Shown here: piece by piece, positions 15,995 through 25,483 of the stretch
Layout: the number at the start of each line of letters is the position of its first letter
Position numbering within the stretch: the stretch's first letter is position 1
Source of the DNA: Pseudopedobacter sp965218985
GTDB lineage: Bacteria > Bacteroidota > Bacteroidia > Sphingobacteriales > Sphingobacteriaceae
Reading direction: 5' to 3'
DNA length: 64,000 nucleotides
Assembly (NCBI GenBank): GCA_965218985.1
Contig: CBDCMP010000007.1
Location: 1,054,001-1,118,000 of the forward strand
Notes under the pieces: model-generated
Seen by the model: only the letters and a program-made list of their open reading frames with translations
Told to the model about the DNA's origin: nothing
Database searches by the model: none
Position numbers and translations under genes: made by a program

Positions 15995-17207
15995 ATGAAA
16001 ACTAATTTTAGCTTGCTCTTCTACATCAGAAGACAAAAGAACTATCAATCGGACCTATTCCTATTTATCTACGTATTACTGTGAACGGAAAACGTTCGGA
16101 ACTGTCCACGGGACGAGATTGCCTGCCACACGAATGGAACGGAAGTGTAGGGCGTGGAATTGGCAAAAAGGAAAGGATCAAAACCTTGAACGCCTATCTT
16201 GATACGGTACAGCAAAAAATCAAAATCGCACACAATGAACTTTTAGAGGATGGAAAAATTATAACCTCAAAAAGCATCAGTGATTACTTTTCTGGAAAGA
16301 GCGAAAAATCAAGACAATTGTTACAGCTTTTTATCGAGCACAATGATAAAGTAAAGGCTTTGATAGGGAATGGTTTTGAGGCAAATACATTAAAAGGATA
16401 TCAAACGTCCAAAAACATATAACTGGATTTCTCAAATTTCATTATAATTCGGCTGACATTGATATAAAAGACTTAAACCAGTCCTTATCGAAAACTTTGA
16501 ATTTTATCTTAAAACGGAATGCAACTGTAGCGGGGTCTCAGCTGAAAAATATATTAAGCATCTTAAAAAGATTGTCAATCACTGTGTTGCCAATAAATGG
16601 TTAAATAGCAATCCGTTTTGCAATACAAATCAAAGGCGAAACCAAAAGAACGGGAATTTCTTACGGCAGATGAATTACATAGAATTGTAGATAAATCTTT
16701 TACGATTGATAGGCTAGATCAGGTAAAAGATATTTTTCTGTTTTGTTGTTACACAGGTTTATCCTATGCCGATGTTAAGAAATTGAAACGAGATGAAATT
16801 GGGCAAGGTATTGATGGGGAAAGATGGATTTTCACAAATAGACAAAAACATTGACGTCGTCACGAATACCTCTTTTGTCGATTCCGTTAAAAATAATACA
16901 ACGCTATAGTGAAAATCAAAAATGTGAGATTCAAAACTTACTGTTGCCTGTTCTAAGTAATCAAAAGATGAATGCCTATTTAAAGGAAATTGCGGACTTT
17001 TGTGGGATAAAAAAACACTTAACTTTTCACCTCGCTCGTCATACTTTTGCAACAACGGTCACTCTATCTAATGGTGTTCCTATTGAGACGGTAAGTAAAA
17101 TGCTGGGGCATACGGATTTGAAAACCACCCAGCATTATGCGAAAATTCTGGATATTAAAGTTAGTAGTGATATGTCAGCATTGAAAAGAAAGCTATCTAA
17201 TGGCTAA
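15995..17207 (+). pseudogene. int: Tyrosine integrase of element B with at least five frameshifts
   Basis: Homologous along its length to the integrase at 5847-7064 (for example MKTNFSLLFYIRRQKNYQS at the start and HLTFHLARHTFATTVTLSNG near the end). The frame changes near 16041, 16412, 16484, 16622 and 16849. Each is explained by loss of one base, mostly in short homopolymers. It keeps the IntDOT-like Ser (TGLSYADV), the HLARH box and QHYAKI tyrosine, but no intact protein can be made. The ATG at 15995 is placed by homology. Confidence 0.9.
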
Positions 17208-17257
17208 CCGAAAAAAGATAGTTTGACGGAATTACAAAATTTTCACTTAAAATCATA

Positions 17258-18076
17258 TTAAAACCTTAAAACTTCATTCTTGATTCTCAAATAATTAGAA
17301 TCCACAACATCCACATCTATCTTCCTTATTTGAGGGATCTCCAAATAATTATCAATTTCTTTTTCCAAAGCCACATGGTCATTCAAAATCTCATTATGAA
17401 ATGCTTTCAGTTCAATCTTATTCTGCGGATCATCGGCAACCATTCCGACAAACTGTCCCGAACTCAAAGCCGAAATTTTTGAAGCCGGAACTGCCGCTTC
17501 TAATTGCTTTGACCTACTGATTGAAGTATCTCCACTATTGATGGAAATACTTTCCCGATCCTGCATAATTCTTCCTACTCTGTCTGAAAGTTGCTTCGCT
17601 GTATCTCCGTTGACCTGACCCGAAATCACATTGCCAACTATCCCCATTATAACATCTGCCTGCTCCCTTCCGTAGTCCTTTCTTAGCTGGCTTAAATCCT
17701 GAATTCCCAATGTTGTGCTTACCTTGTTGCTTCTTGCAGTAGCAATCAAACTATCAATTCCGTTCAAATAAATGGTAGGAAATTCGTCGAAAATCAAACT
17801 GCTTTTGAGTTTATTCTTTTGGTTCACCAGCTTTACCAAACGGTTGACATATAAAGACAACACGGCTCCATAAATCTGAATTTTCTGAGGATTATTCCCC
17901 ATACAAACAAGCTTAGGTTTCTCTGGATCATTGATATCCAAACTGAAATCGTTCCCTGAAAGCACATAATATAACTTTGGAGAAGAGAGTTTGGCCATGG
18001 CAACTTTTGCAGAAGCAATCTGTCCTTCCAGCTGCTCCATGGCTTCATTTTTATATGCATTGATGAAAGGGTTTAT
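17258..18076 (-). pseudogene. traG: C-terminal fragment of TraG/VirD4-type coupling ATPase
   Basis: About 273 codons homologous to the C-terminal half of Bacteroidota TraG, with INPFINAYKNEA at the upstream edge, SSLIFDEFPTIYLNG (Walker B), QDLSQLRKDYGREQADVIMG and the DRVGRIMQDRESIS region. The N-terminal transmembrane helices and Walker A are missing because the frame runs directly into the truncated GH27 gene. Coupling proteins feed relaxosomes into the conjugation channel. The internal ATG at 18040 is unlikely to be a true start. Confidence 0.85.
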
Positions 18077-18891
18077 CAGAACTTGGCTTTTTTGAAAGAA
18101 GAAAGTGCATCAGGGTCAACTTTATTACCCGGACTTAAACTAAGCACCATTGGTCTGCCACATTGCGCAATTTCTTTTACCAAAGCCTCCACCTCTTTTG
18201 GGAAAGGCACAATATCATCTACTTTTATAAAATCCACACCCCAATCTGCAAGTTGATTAACCAAACTATTGTAAAATTCTTGCGCACCGGGGTTATCCAT
18301 ATCAAGTCCATAATTGTAATCGCACCAAGTACATATACTTGTGGTATCGGCAATTTGTTGGGCAAAAAATTTAGATCCTTTAATTGGTGTGTTCAATCGG
18401 TACGCTTTTCTGGGAATGCCTCGCATTAAGTGGACGCCAAACTTTAATCCTAATTGGTGGGCTTTATCTGTAATAGGTTTTATACCGTTAGGAAAATAGG
18501 TTTTTGAAGGTTGCAACAGCCCAAATTCGTTTATATTTACGTCCGAAGCGTGTTTCTCAGCAGGATAAATTGTTCCGCCCTGAAGTTTATACTCGCCAAA
18601 CCAACCGTTATCCACCACAAAATACTCGTAACCAAATGGCTTTAGTTTTTTTGCCATTGCCTCTAAATTTGCATATGCGGCATCCTCATGCAAGTAAACG
18701 CCATAACTATCAAAACTATTCCAGCCCATTGGTGGCTTTTCTACCAAAATGCTATTCGTTTGATTGTTAGATTTTTGTTGCGCCTGATTACAGCCGAAAG
18801 AAAAGATTAAGGCGATAAGGAGGCTTAAAGCGGAAGGCTTAAAGCTGAAAGCTGATTTGCTATGTGTTGAAACCATTTTTACCACGTACAT
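18076..18891 (-). pseudogene. GH27 alpha-galactosidase-like lipoprotein, 3' truncated
   Basis: A 271-aa product with lipoprotein signal (LIALIFSFGCNQA) and the N-terminal half of a GH27 (beta/alpha)8 barrel: PPMGWNSFDSYG, YFVVDNGWF, KFGVHLMRGIP and FIKVDDI, which contains the nucleophile Asp. Similarity ends after SLSPGNKVDPD, followed by a few residues and a stop at the TraG junction. The acid/base Asp region and the C-terminal beta domain are missing, so an active enzyme is unlikely. The lost half was probably removed in the same deletion that truncated TraG. Confidence 0.85.
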
Positions 18892-19081
18892 TTAATATTG
18901 ATAATTAATCTTATGTTTTGGGTGTTTTAACACGCTTTTTACTGTATATTTTTTTGTCTTATTCTTCGAATCCCTCTCTTCGACTCCGCTCAGAGTGACA
19001 TACTCAGAATGACAAAAAAAGGATGCCGTTTCAATCGTTAACGCCGAATCTTCACATTGAAATTGTACTCAATTATCAATC
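18892..19081. other. Intergenic spacer with dispersed-type sequence
   Basis: Contains CTTCGACTCCGCTCAGAGTG followed by ACATACTCAGAATGACA (about 18979-19013), a type of short dispersed sequence often seen between genes in this group of bacteria. No gene is seen. Confidence 0.35.
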
Positions 19082-22003
19082 TTAAACTAAAGCTTGATAT
19101 AAAACTTCAACTGGGTGCAACGCCTTAACCGCAGTTGCATCTTTTATTTGATGCCTACATGAAGTGCCAGAAGCTACCAATATTTGGTCGTTTTCCATTT
19201 TTCGTACAGCTGGATACAATATCAGCTCCCCTATTTGTTGCGACACCTCATAATGTTCTTTCTCGTAACCAAAAGAACCTGCCATACCACAACAACCCGA
19301 TGGGATTAATGAAGTGGTATAATTTTTTGGAATAGAAAGCATATCTGTTAAATACTTTTGTGACGACAGTGTTTTTTGATAGCAATGCCCATGTATCACC
19401 AGCTCCTTTTCATCGGTACCAAAAGATGCTGATGAAATTTTGCCTGCTTTAAACTCGTTGACCAAAAACTCCTCGATGGTATAAACATTTTTTGCCAAAT
19501 CAATGGCTTTTGCTTTATTTTTCGGATTTGCCAAATCTTTATATTCATCCCGCAGAGTAAGAATTGCAGAGGGTTCTATTCCAATTAAAGGGGTTTCAGC
19601 TGTAACTATCGGATACAGCAACTCAATGTTCTTATTGATAGTAGCCGATGCTTTTTTCAAAAACCCCTTTGATAAAAATGTTCTACCGCTTTCTAAGTGC
19701 TTAGGAATAATCACTTCGTAACCTAATGCTTCTAAAAGCAAAATTGCTTGCTGACCAATTTCTGCATCGTTATAATTGGTAAATTCATCACAAAACAAAA
19801 ACACCTTTTTATCAGAAGTAGCTTTGCTGTTTTCACGGTTTTTATACCATTTCTTGAGGCTTGTTTTACTCAAAAGCGGGATGCTTCGGTCGGGGTGGAA
19901 ACCCACCAACCTATTTGCCAATGCAGTAAGTGTTTTGCTACTATAAAAGCTATTAAACAAGGGTTTAAAAATAGATGCAAGACGCATCTGTGCTGAAAAA
20001 TTTGCAATCATTTTAGCCCTAAAAGGTGCGCCTTTGAGGTCGTAATAATTTTGCAGAAATTCTGCTTTAAGTTTGGTAACATCCACCCCAGATGGGCATT
20101 CGGTTTTACAACCTTTACAGCTGATGCACAAATCCATTACTTCTTTAATCTCTGGGTGCACAAATGGATGCTGATCATGCTCGTTACTTAAAAACTGCCT
20201 TAACACGTTTGCTCTGGCCCTAGTAGTATGTTTTTCTAGCTTGGTAGCCATGTAACTTGGACACATTACGCCACCCGAAATCGCACTTTTACGGCAATCG
20301 CCCGATCCCGAACATTTTTCGGTTAATCTTTGGATTCCATCGTTTGCCGAAAAATCAAAATAAGTATTACGTAAACGCTCGCCTTGCCCTGCTGTTACGC
20401 GTAAATGCGTATCCATAGGTGGCGAATTGGTAATTTTTCCTTTGTTAAAAATCCCTTTCGGGTCAAAAATTTCTTTTACTTTTTCAAAAAGCTGGTAGGT
20501 TTCCTGCCCTAAAGCGTCTTTTATAAACTCCCCGCGAAGCCTTCCGTCACCATGCTCACCCGATAAAGAACCTTTGTATTTTTTCACTAAAACCACTGTT
20601 TCGGCTAGTATGCCTCTGAATTTGGACAAGCCTTCGGCTGATTTTAAATCAACCAATGGCTCTACATGCAACTCTCCTGCCCCGGCATGTGCATAATAGG
20701 AAGCTTTTACTTGATATTTTTCTAACACTACTTGTAAGTCGCGGATGTAGTCCGGCAGGTCATCGGTTGATACCGCACAATCCTCAATTAGATTTACTGG
20801 TTGTTCTTTCCCCTTTAAATTACGTAATAAACCCAAACCTGCTTTACGTATATCCCAGGCAAATTTGGTTTCCTCATTAAACAAAACCGGAAAAGCATAA
20901 CCATACCCGGCAATTTTTAAGGCTTCTATCAATTGTGCGGTTTTGAATTCCAGAATGCTTTTATCTTCTGCCATAAACTCCACCATCAAAATAGCTTCGG
21001 GGTCGCCTTCAATAAAAAAACGGTTTTTATGATATTCTGGATGATTTATCGTGAAATCGCAGATGTATTTATCCACCAATTCTGAAGCCATCGGCTGGTG
21101 CGCAATAGCGATAATATTCGCTCTTAAAGCTTCATCTATAGATTTTGTATGGATACAAACAAGTCCTACCTCTTTCGGGGGCAAATCTATCAACTTTAGT
21201 TTTATTTCGGTAATAAATGCAAGTGTACCTTCTGAACCAGCAATTAAACTACACAGATTAAAGTGGTTTCCGTTTGGATTAAAAGGCTTTTGTTGTAGCA
21301 TGGCATCCAGAGCATAGCCTGTATTTCTGCGTAAAACGCTAGCTTTTGGAGAGTTGTTAATGATGGTTTCCCGGTTCCTACTATCGCTCATCAACTCAAT
21401 AAGGTTACTGACGATTTCACTTTTAAAACTATGTTGAGCAGCTTCATCAGCATAATCATTTTGGTTAAACACCGCATTTGAGCCGTCACTTAAAACCACC
21501 GAAACTTCTAATAAATGATCCCGCACTGCACCCCAAACCATGCTGTGCAAGCCACAAGAATTATTGCCGACCATCCCCCCAATCATCGCTCTGCTGGCGG
21601 TAGAGGTTTCTGGTCCAAACATTAATCCATAACTTTTAAGATAATTGTTTAAATCATCGCGGATAACGCCCGGTTGTACTTTTACCCATTTTTCTTGGGC
21701 ATTTACTTCGATAATTTGGTTGAAGTGTTTAGAAATATCTACTACCAACCCACTGCCCACTACTTGGCCAGCCAAAGAAGTTCCGGCCGCTCTTGGAATT
21801 AACGTAATGTTATTATCGGCAGCAAAGATGATGAGCTGTTGAATATCTTCAACCGATTTTGGCAATGCAACCGCCAAAGGTTTTTCCTGATAGACAGACG
21901 CATCAGTAGCATAAGCCAAAAGCTCGGTCTGATGGGCGGGAGAATCATTATAAAAAAAACTTCCTGTGAACCCACTTAACAGCTTATCAAAATTTATTTT
22001 CAT
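19082..22003 (-). CDS. FAD- and Fe-S-binding dehydrogenase (D-lactate / D-2-hydroxyglutarate type)
   Basis: A 973-aa protein built like YdiJ-type dehydrogenases: an FAD-binding domain (about 35-260, with IPRAAGTSLAGQVVG and SRAMIGGMVGNNSCG), FAD-oxidase C-terminal domain (about 300-540, GEHGDGRLRGEF), an Fe-S region (CISCKGCKTECPSGVDV, about 640-656) and a C-terminal cysteine-rich domain (HGHCYQKTL, PSGCCGMAGSFGYEKEHYE). It oxidises a D-2-hydroxyacid and passes electrons to the respiratory chain. It is the last, downstream member of the minus-strand block. Next to the FAH-family hydrolase it may oxidise lactate or a hydroxyacid from sugar-acid breakdown. The exact substrate is not readable. 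Confidence 0.88.
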   Translation of the reverse strand: MKINFDKLLSGFTGSFFYNDSPAHQTELLAYATDASVYQEKPLAVALPKSVEDIQQLIIFAADNNITLIPRAAGTSLAGQVVGSGLVVDISKHFNQIIEVNAQEKWVKVQPGVIRDDLNNYLKSYGLMFGPETSTASRAMIGGMVGNNSCGLHSMVWGAVRDHLLEVSVVLSDGSNAVFNQNDYADEAAQHSFKSEIVSNLIELMSDSRNRETIINNSPKASVLRRNTGYALDAMLQQKPFNPNGNHFNLCSLIAGSEGTLAFITEIKLKLIDLPPKEVGLVCIHTKSIDEALRANIIAIAHQPMASELVDKYICDFTINHPEYHKNRFFIEGDPEAILMVEFMAEDKSILEFKTAQLIEALKIAGYGYAFPVLFNEETKFAWDIRKAGLGLLRNLKGKEQPVNLIEDCAVSTDDLPDYIRDLQVVLEKYQVKASYYAHAGAGELHVEPLVDLKSAEGLSKFRGILAETVVLVKKYKGSLSGEHGDGRLRGEFIKDALGQETYQLFEKVKEIFDPKGIFNKGKITNSPPMDTHLRVTAGQGERLRNTYFDFSANDGIQRLTEKCSGSGDCRKSAISGGVMCPSYMATKLEKHTTRARANVLRQFLSNEHDQHPFVHPEIKEVMDLCISCKGCKTECPSGVDVTKLKAEFLQNYYDLKGAPFRAKMIANFSAQMRLASIFKPLFNSFYSSKTLTALANRLVGFHPDRSIPLLSKTSLKKWYKNRENSKATSDKKVFLFCDEFTNYNDAEIGQQAILLLEALGYEVIIPKHLESGRTFLSKGFLKKASATINKNIELLYPIVTAETPLIGIEPSAILTLRDEYKDLANPKNKAKAIDLAKNVYTIEEFLVNEFKAGKISSASFGTDEKELVIHGHCYQKTLSSQKYLTDMLSIPKNYTTSLIPSGCCGMAGSFGYEKEHYEVSQQIGELILYPAVRKMENDQILVASGTSCRHQIKDATAVKALHPVEVLYQALV

Positions 22004-22034
22004 TTTTAAATAAGGTAAAAAAACAGAAACGTAA

Positions 22035-22679
22035 CTATGGTTTTATAGCCTGCTTTAAATCTTTTAAAATCAGTTGCGAAATTAACTGATAGCCTTCGGT
22101 ACTGTAATGGACATTTTCCGGTTTTAATGGATATTTTGAAACAATTTTCTTGGACTTTTTGTAAATGTCATTTACCTGAATATGGTGGGCTTTCATTACT
22201 TCGAGCGCAATCTTGTTGTAAAGGGGTACATCTTTAGTAAAACGACCGGGTTCGCCTTCAGGCACATAAGTAGTGCTTACAAAAATGAGCTTCGCCCCCG
22301 TTTGTTCCAACAAAGCAACAATTTTTTGCAAATTTTTGCGATACTGCATTGGCGTAGTATCTGGCTTTCCGTTCAGTTTGTCCTGCTTACCTTGTAAGGT
22401 AGAATGCTCTGAACGATAACATAAATCCCACAAACCAAAATTGAACTGGATGACATCCCACTGCGTGTCGCCCAGCCAATTTTTTAAGTTTTTTAAACCG
22501 TTAAAGGTGTTTTGTCCGTTTCCTTTGTGATGATCTACGGTTGCTATATCCTTTAATTCGTCTTTTACAAAAGGAAAATAACCGATGGAAATAGAATCGC
22601 CAATGATAAGTACTTTTTTATCTGGTGGTTTAAAACTTACCAGTGCAAAAATTGCAATTACCAAAAGCAGTTTTTTCAT
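22035..22679 (-). CDS. SGNH/GDSL-type hydrolase, exported
   Basis: A 214-aa protein with signal peptide (MKKLLLVIAIFALVSF). Block I is KVLIIGDSISIGY (Ser nucleophile), a block-III-like FNFGLWDLC contains the expected Asn neighbourhood, and the terminal VHYSTEGYQLIS carries the catalytic His. SGNH enzymes of this size remove acetyl or other acyl groups from sugars. Its ATG overlaps the stop of the FAH gene by one base (TAATG), so the two are translationally coupled. Confidence 0.8.
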   Translation of the reverse strand: MKKLLLVIAIFALVSFKPPDKKVLIIGDSISIGYFPFVKDELKDIATVDHHKGNGQNTFNGLKNLKNWLGDTQWDVIQFNFGLWDLCYRSEHSTLQGKQDKLNGKPDTTPMQYRKNLQKIVALLEQTGAKLIFVSTTYVPEGEPGRFTKDVPLYNKIALEVMKAHHIQVNDIYKKSKKIVSKYPLKPENVHYSTEGYQLISQLILKDLKQAIKP

Positions 22680-23539
22680 TATTTTTGATTTAGATGCTTT
22701 ACAAATTTTTGTTTGGCACTGCCTAAACCGTCAATCCCAAGTTCTACTACGTCGCCAGCTTTTAAATACATCGGTGGTTTAAAACCAAGACCCACTCCGG
22801 ATGGTGTACCTGTAGAAATAATATCTCCGGGTAATAAAGTCATGAATTTACTGATATATGAAACCATAAAAGGAACATTAAAAATCAAATCATCCGTATT
22901 GCCGTCTTGCACAATTTTATCGTTGAGTTTTAACCACAATCTTAATTTATGCGGATTTGGTATTTCGGCTTTTGTCGCCAAAAATGGACCTATCGGTGCA
23001 AACGTATCACATCCCTTACCTTTATCCCAAGTGCCTAAACGCTCTAATTGATACGCTCTTTCAGAAACATCATTGTGTAAACAGTAACCAGCTACATAAT
23101 CCATTGCGTTTTCCTCAGAAACGTAACTCGCTTTTTTTCCTATAACGAAAGCTAACTCTACCTCCCAATCTGTTTTTTCAGAATCAATCGGTATAATCAC
23201 ATCATCATTAGGGCCACAAAGTGCTGTGGTTGATTTCATGAAAATAATTGGTTCTGCCGGGATTGCTGCACCCGATTCGGCCGCATGTTTAGCGTAATTT
23301 AAACCTATACAAACAATTTTTGACGGCCTTGCAACCGGAGAACCTAAACGTTCGCTGTTGCTAACAGCAGGCAATTTCCCCTCGTTATTTTGTAAAAAAG
23401 CTTGTAACCTATTTAACCCGTCGTTTTCAAAGAAAGCTTCGTTGTAGTCTTCGCCAAAACTGCTGGTATCGTATTTTTTATCGTTTATAATCACTCCGGT
23501 TTTCTCTTTACCGACTGCTCCAAATCTTATTAATTTCAT
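22679..23539 (-). CDS. Fumarylacetoacetate hydrolase family protein
   Basis: A 286-aa protein of the FAH fold: IVCIGLNYAKHAAESG, KSTTALCGPNDDVIIP, DWEVELAFVIGKKA (metal-binding acids) and STGTPSGVGLGF. Members of this size hydrolyse 2,4-diketo-3-deoxy sugar acids from L-fucose or L-rhamnose oxidation, giving pyruvate and a C3 acid, or related acylpyruvates. The neighbouring hydroxyacid dehydrogenase and the fucose isomerase gene at 62 kb make a deoxy-sugar pathway plausible. Substrate assignment is inference; the family is firm. Confidence 0.85.
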   Translation of the reverse strand: MKLIRFGAVGKEKTGVIINDKKYDTSSFGEDYNEAFFENDGLNRLQAFLQNNEGKLPAVSNSERLGSPVARPSKIVCIGLNYAKHAAESGAAIPAEPIIFMKSTTALCGPNDDVIIPIDSEKTDWEVELAFVIGKKASYVSEENAMDYVAGYCLHNDVSERAYQLERLGTWDKGKGCDTFAPIGPFLATKAEIPNPHKLRLWLKLNDKIVQDGNTDDLIFNVPFMVSYISKFMTLLPGDIISTGTPSGVGLGFKPPMYLKAGDVVELGIDGLGSAKQKFVKHLNQK

Positions 23540-23541
23540 TT

Positions 23542-25323
23542 TTATTTATTTATAAGGTAGTTAACCAATTCTTCTGCTGCTTTTTGGTTCTCAAATTTTT
23601 CTGGCAAATGTCCATGGTCAATATACTCGTTATATAACCAAGGATCTCCTACGGCAATTACTTTTCCTTTGCCGTAGTTTACAATGCCCATCACTGTTTT
23701 ACCCTGGGTAGTTAGTACATTTATTAGGTTTTCATCTCCTGTAATTGATGAAACTTCTTTCATGTAGATACTATTAAGGCTGGTAAATAAAGGACTGTTT
23801 TTTGCGGTGTTCACTAGGCCCATATCATAGTTTTTACCATTTACTTTATTGAGGCAGTTTTGGGTAAAATTAAGGTTGAATTTAGCCATCAGCTTGTTAA
23901 GGTGTTCAAACTCGCAATTTACAGAATCGTTTGCCAACACTAGCAATTGCCCACCGTTTTCAACCCATTTACTAATAATTTTTATATCCTTGTTTTTAAT
24001 ATAGTTAGGTTGATCGGTTTCTGTTTTGGTGTCTGGATCTACAATTATGTAAATGTCCGAACCATTTAGCGTAGTGTTACTAAGCGCAACAGAGTTTGTT
24101 GCCAAACTTGCACCTTTACTTTTAAAAACTTTTCCCAATTCAGAAAAGCCTCCATTTGAGGTATCTTCCCATCTGTAGTGCCACGATGTTTTTTCTCCGT
24201 TTGCTCCTTTTGTGTATTCGTTATTAAAATAGCCGTCCAACATCACTTTTTGCTTAACGCCATTACCCACAGTTTTCTTTGGAGGTTGTACCATCAAGTC
24301 TTCAATCACTTTTTTAAACTCTTCTGGCGATGCTTCCATTTTCAGCATGATATGCTGAGGCTCGTTTGCTTGTTTTTCTCTCCAGGTATAAGTTACTGGG
24401 TTTTGCAATACATCCAATCGTCTGCCCCCTACTTCAGAGAAATACGTGGAAGCCCCTCTAACGGCGTACAAACAGGCCATTTGATCCCAACTTGGCCTAT
24501 CAACCAAGTTTTTTGGTTTTAGAAAAAGCTCATAAGCTGCCCTTACCGGATTATCTTTTGGAGTTTCGTAAGTTAAACGTTCTCCGGTTTTTACGGTTTT
24601 TCCGTGAGGCATAATCACTATTTCTGTTGGCCACTGATGAGTTATTTTCTCCGCGTTTCCACGGCCATCAAAACCCCAGTTAAAATGGTGCTTGCCCGGT
24701 GCTGGTTGGCTAGCACCCGCCATACAAACCAGCTGGTTTACTTTTTTTGCAACCAGATCTTTCCCGCTGAGCTTGCTGTATTTATCTGGCTTGCTATCCA
24801 ATAGCTCATCTAAAACGGTCAACAGTCCTACGGCCGCTATATTTACGCTTTTATCTGGAGATTCTGATAATAATTTACGGTACAACTCAACCCCGTTCCA
24901 CACATCTTTTCTACTTTTGACAGTGTTAGGAAAACGTTTGAAAATCGGCAGATTAAAATTCCCATAGGGTGTTTCAATCTCATAATTTCTGTATAGCTTG
25001 CTAAAACTTTTATCATATACATAATCCTCTATCGGCATATCTCCAACGGGTATATTTGAATGGCCGTAGTATAAGTTTATAGCCGAAATTGTGGTGGCAC
25101 CATAAGGCGTTGGTGCATTGCAAATTACCCCTAAAAGATTTACTTCCCCGTTATCTTCTAATGCGTTCAGCATCGCCAAAGCACCTACATCGTCAACATC
25201 GAGGTCAATATCTGTATCATAAATAAGGTTTACAGGTTCTTTTTTGTTTTGAGCAAACGTTGCATTGCCTAGTAAGAATAATGCAAGGGAAAAAAGGATT
25301 TTAAAAAAGGTTACTTTTCTCAT
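23542..25323 (-). CDS. Nucleoside-hydrolase-like protein with a C-terminal DUF4350/GATase-like domain
   Basis: A 593-aa exported protein (signal peptide residues 1-24, ending TFAQ). Residues about 30-330 form an inosine-uridine nucleoside hydrolase fold with the calcium-binding DTDIDLDVDD motif (36-45). Residues about 350-593 contain SDIYIIVDPDTKTE, ISKWVENGGQLLVLAND and GKVIAVGDPWLYNEY, the pattern of DUF4350/GATase-like domains found in glycan loci. In Bacteroidota many exported IUNH-fold proteins sit in polysaccharide loci and may act on N- or O-glycosides rather than nucleosides. It lies three bases upstream of the FAH gene. Confidence 0.75.
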   Translation of the reverse strand: MRKVTFFKILFSLALFLLGNATFAQNKKEPVNLIYDTDIDLDVDDVGALAMLNALEDNGEVNLLGVICNAPTPYGATTISAINLYYGHSNIPVGDMPIEDYVYDKSFSKLYRNYEIETPYGNFNLPIFKRFPNTVKSRKDVWNGVELYRKLLSESPDKSVNIAAVGLLTVLDELLDSKPDKYSKLSGKDLVAKKVNQLVCMAGASQPAPGKHHFNWGFDGRGNAEKITHQWPTEIVIMPHGKTVKTGERLTYETPKDNPVRAAYELFLKPKNLVDRPSWDQMACLYAVRGASTYFSEVGGRRLDVLQNPVTYTWREKQANEPQHIMLKMEASPEEFKKVIEDLMVQPPKKTVGNGVKQKVMLDGYFNNEYTKGANGEKTSWHYRWEDTSNGGFSELGKVFKSKGASLATNSVALSNTTLNGSDIYIIVDPDTKTETDQPNYIKNKDIKIISKWVENGGQLLVLANDSVNCEFEHLNKLMAKFNLNFTQNCLNKVNGKNYDMGLVNTAKNSPLFTSLNSIYMKEVSSITGDENLINVLTTQGKTVMGIVNYGKGKVIAVGDPWLYNEYIDHGHLPEKFENQKAAEELVNYLINK

Positions 25324-25483
25324 TTTTGAATTGGGTGTTGTTTTAATTCTTTAAGTAATAGTTTGATTTTACACCAAGCTATTTCCTTATCTATTCTTTT
25401 ATTTCAAATATAAGTTTCGCTTTGTTTTGTTTATGATACTATCTTTCCGAATCCCTAAAGTTTCTTGAACTGGGAGCTGATGC

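Larger units (their letters stand above)
15730..18076. mobile_element. Decayed integrative element B (left end only)
   Basis: An att core, arm sites and an integrase pseudogene are followed by a fragment of a conjugation gene (TraG), and the element then stops abruptly within a GH27 gene. No right-end att core is visible before the carbohydrate locus, so the rest of the element was probably deleted. Confidence 0.6.

Noticed and set aside
17833..18060. 75-codon minus-strand frame overlapping the TraG fragment
   Set aside because: It is another frame of the same DNA; the TraG frame has clear homology and the shadow frame does not.
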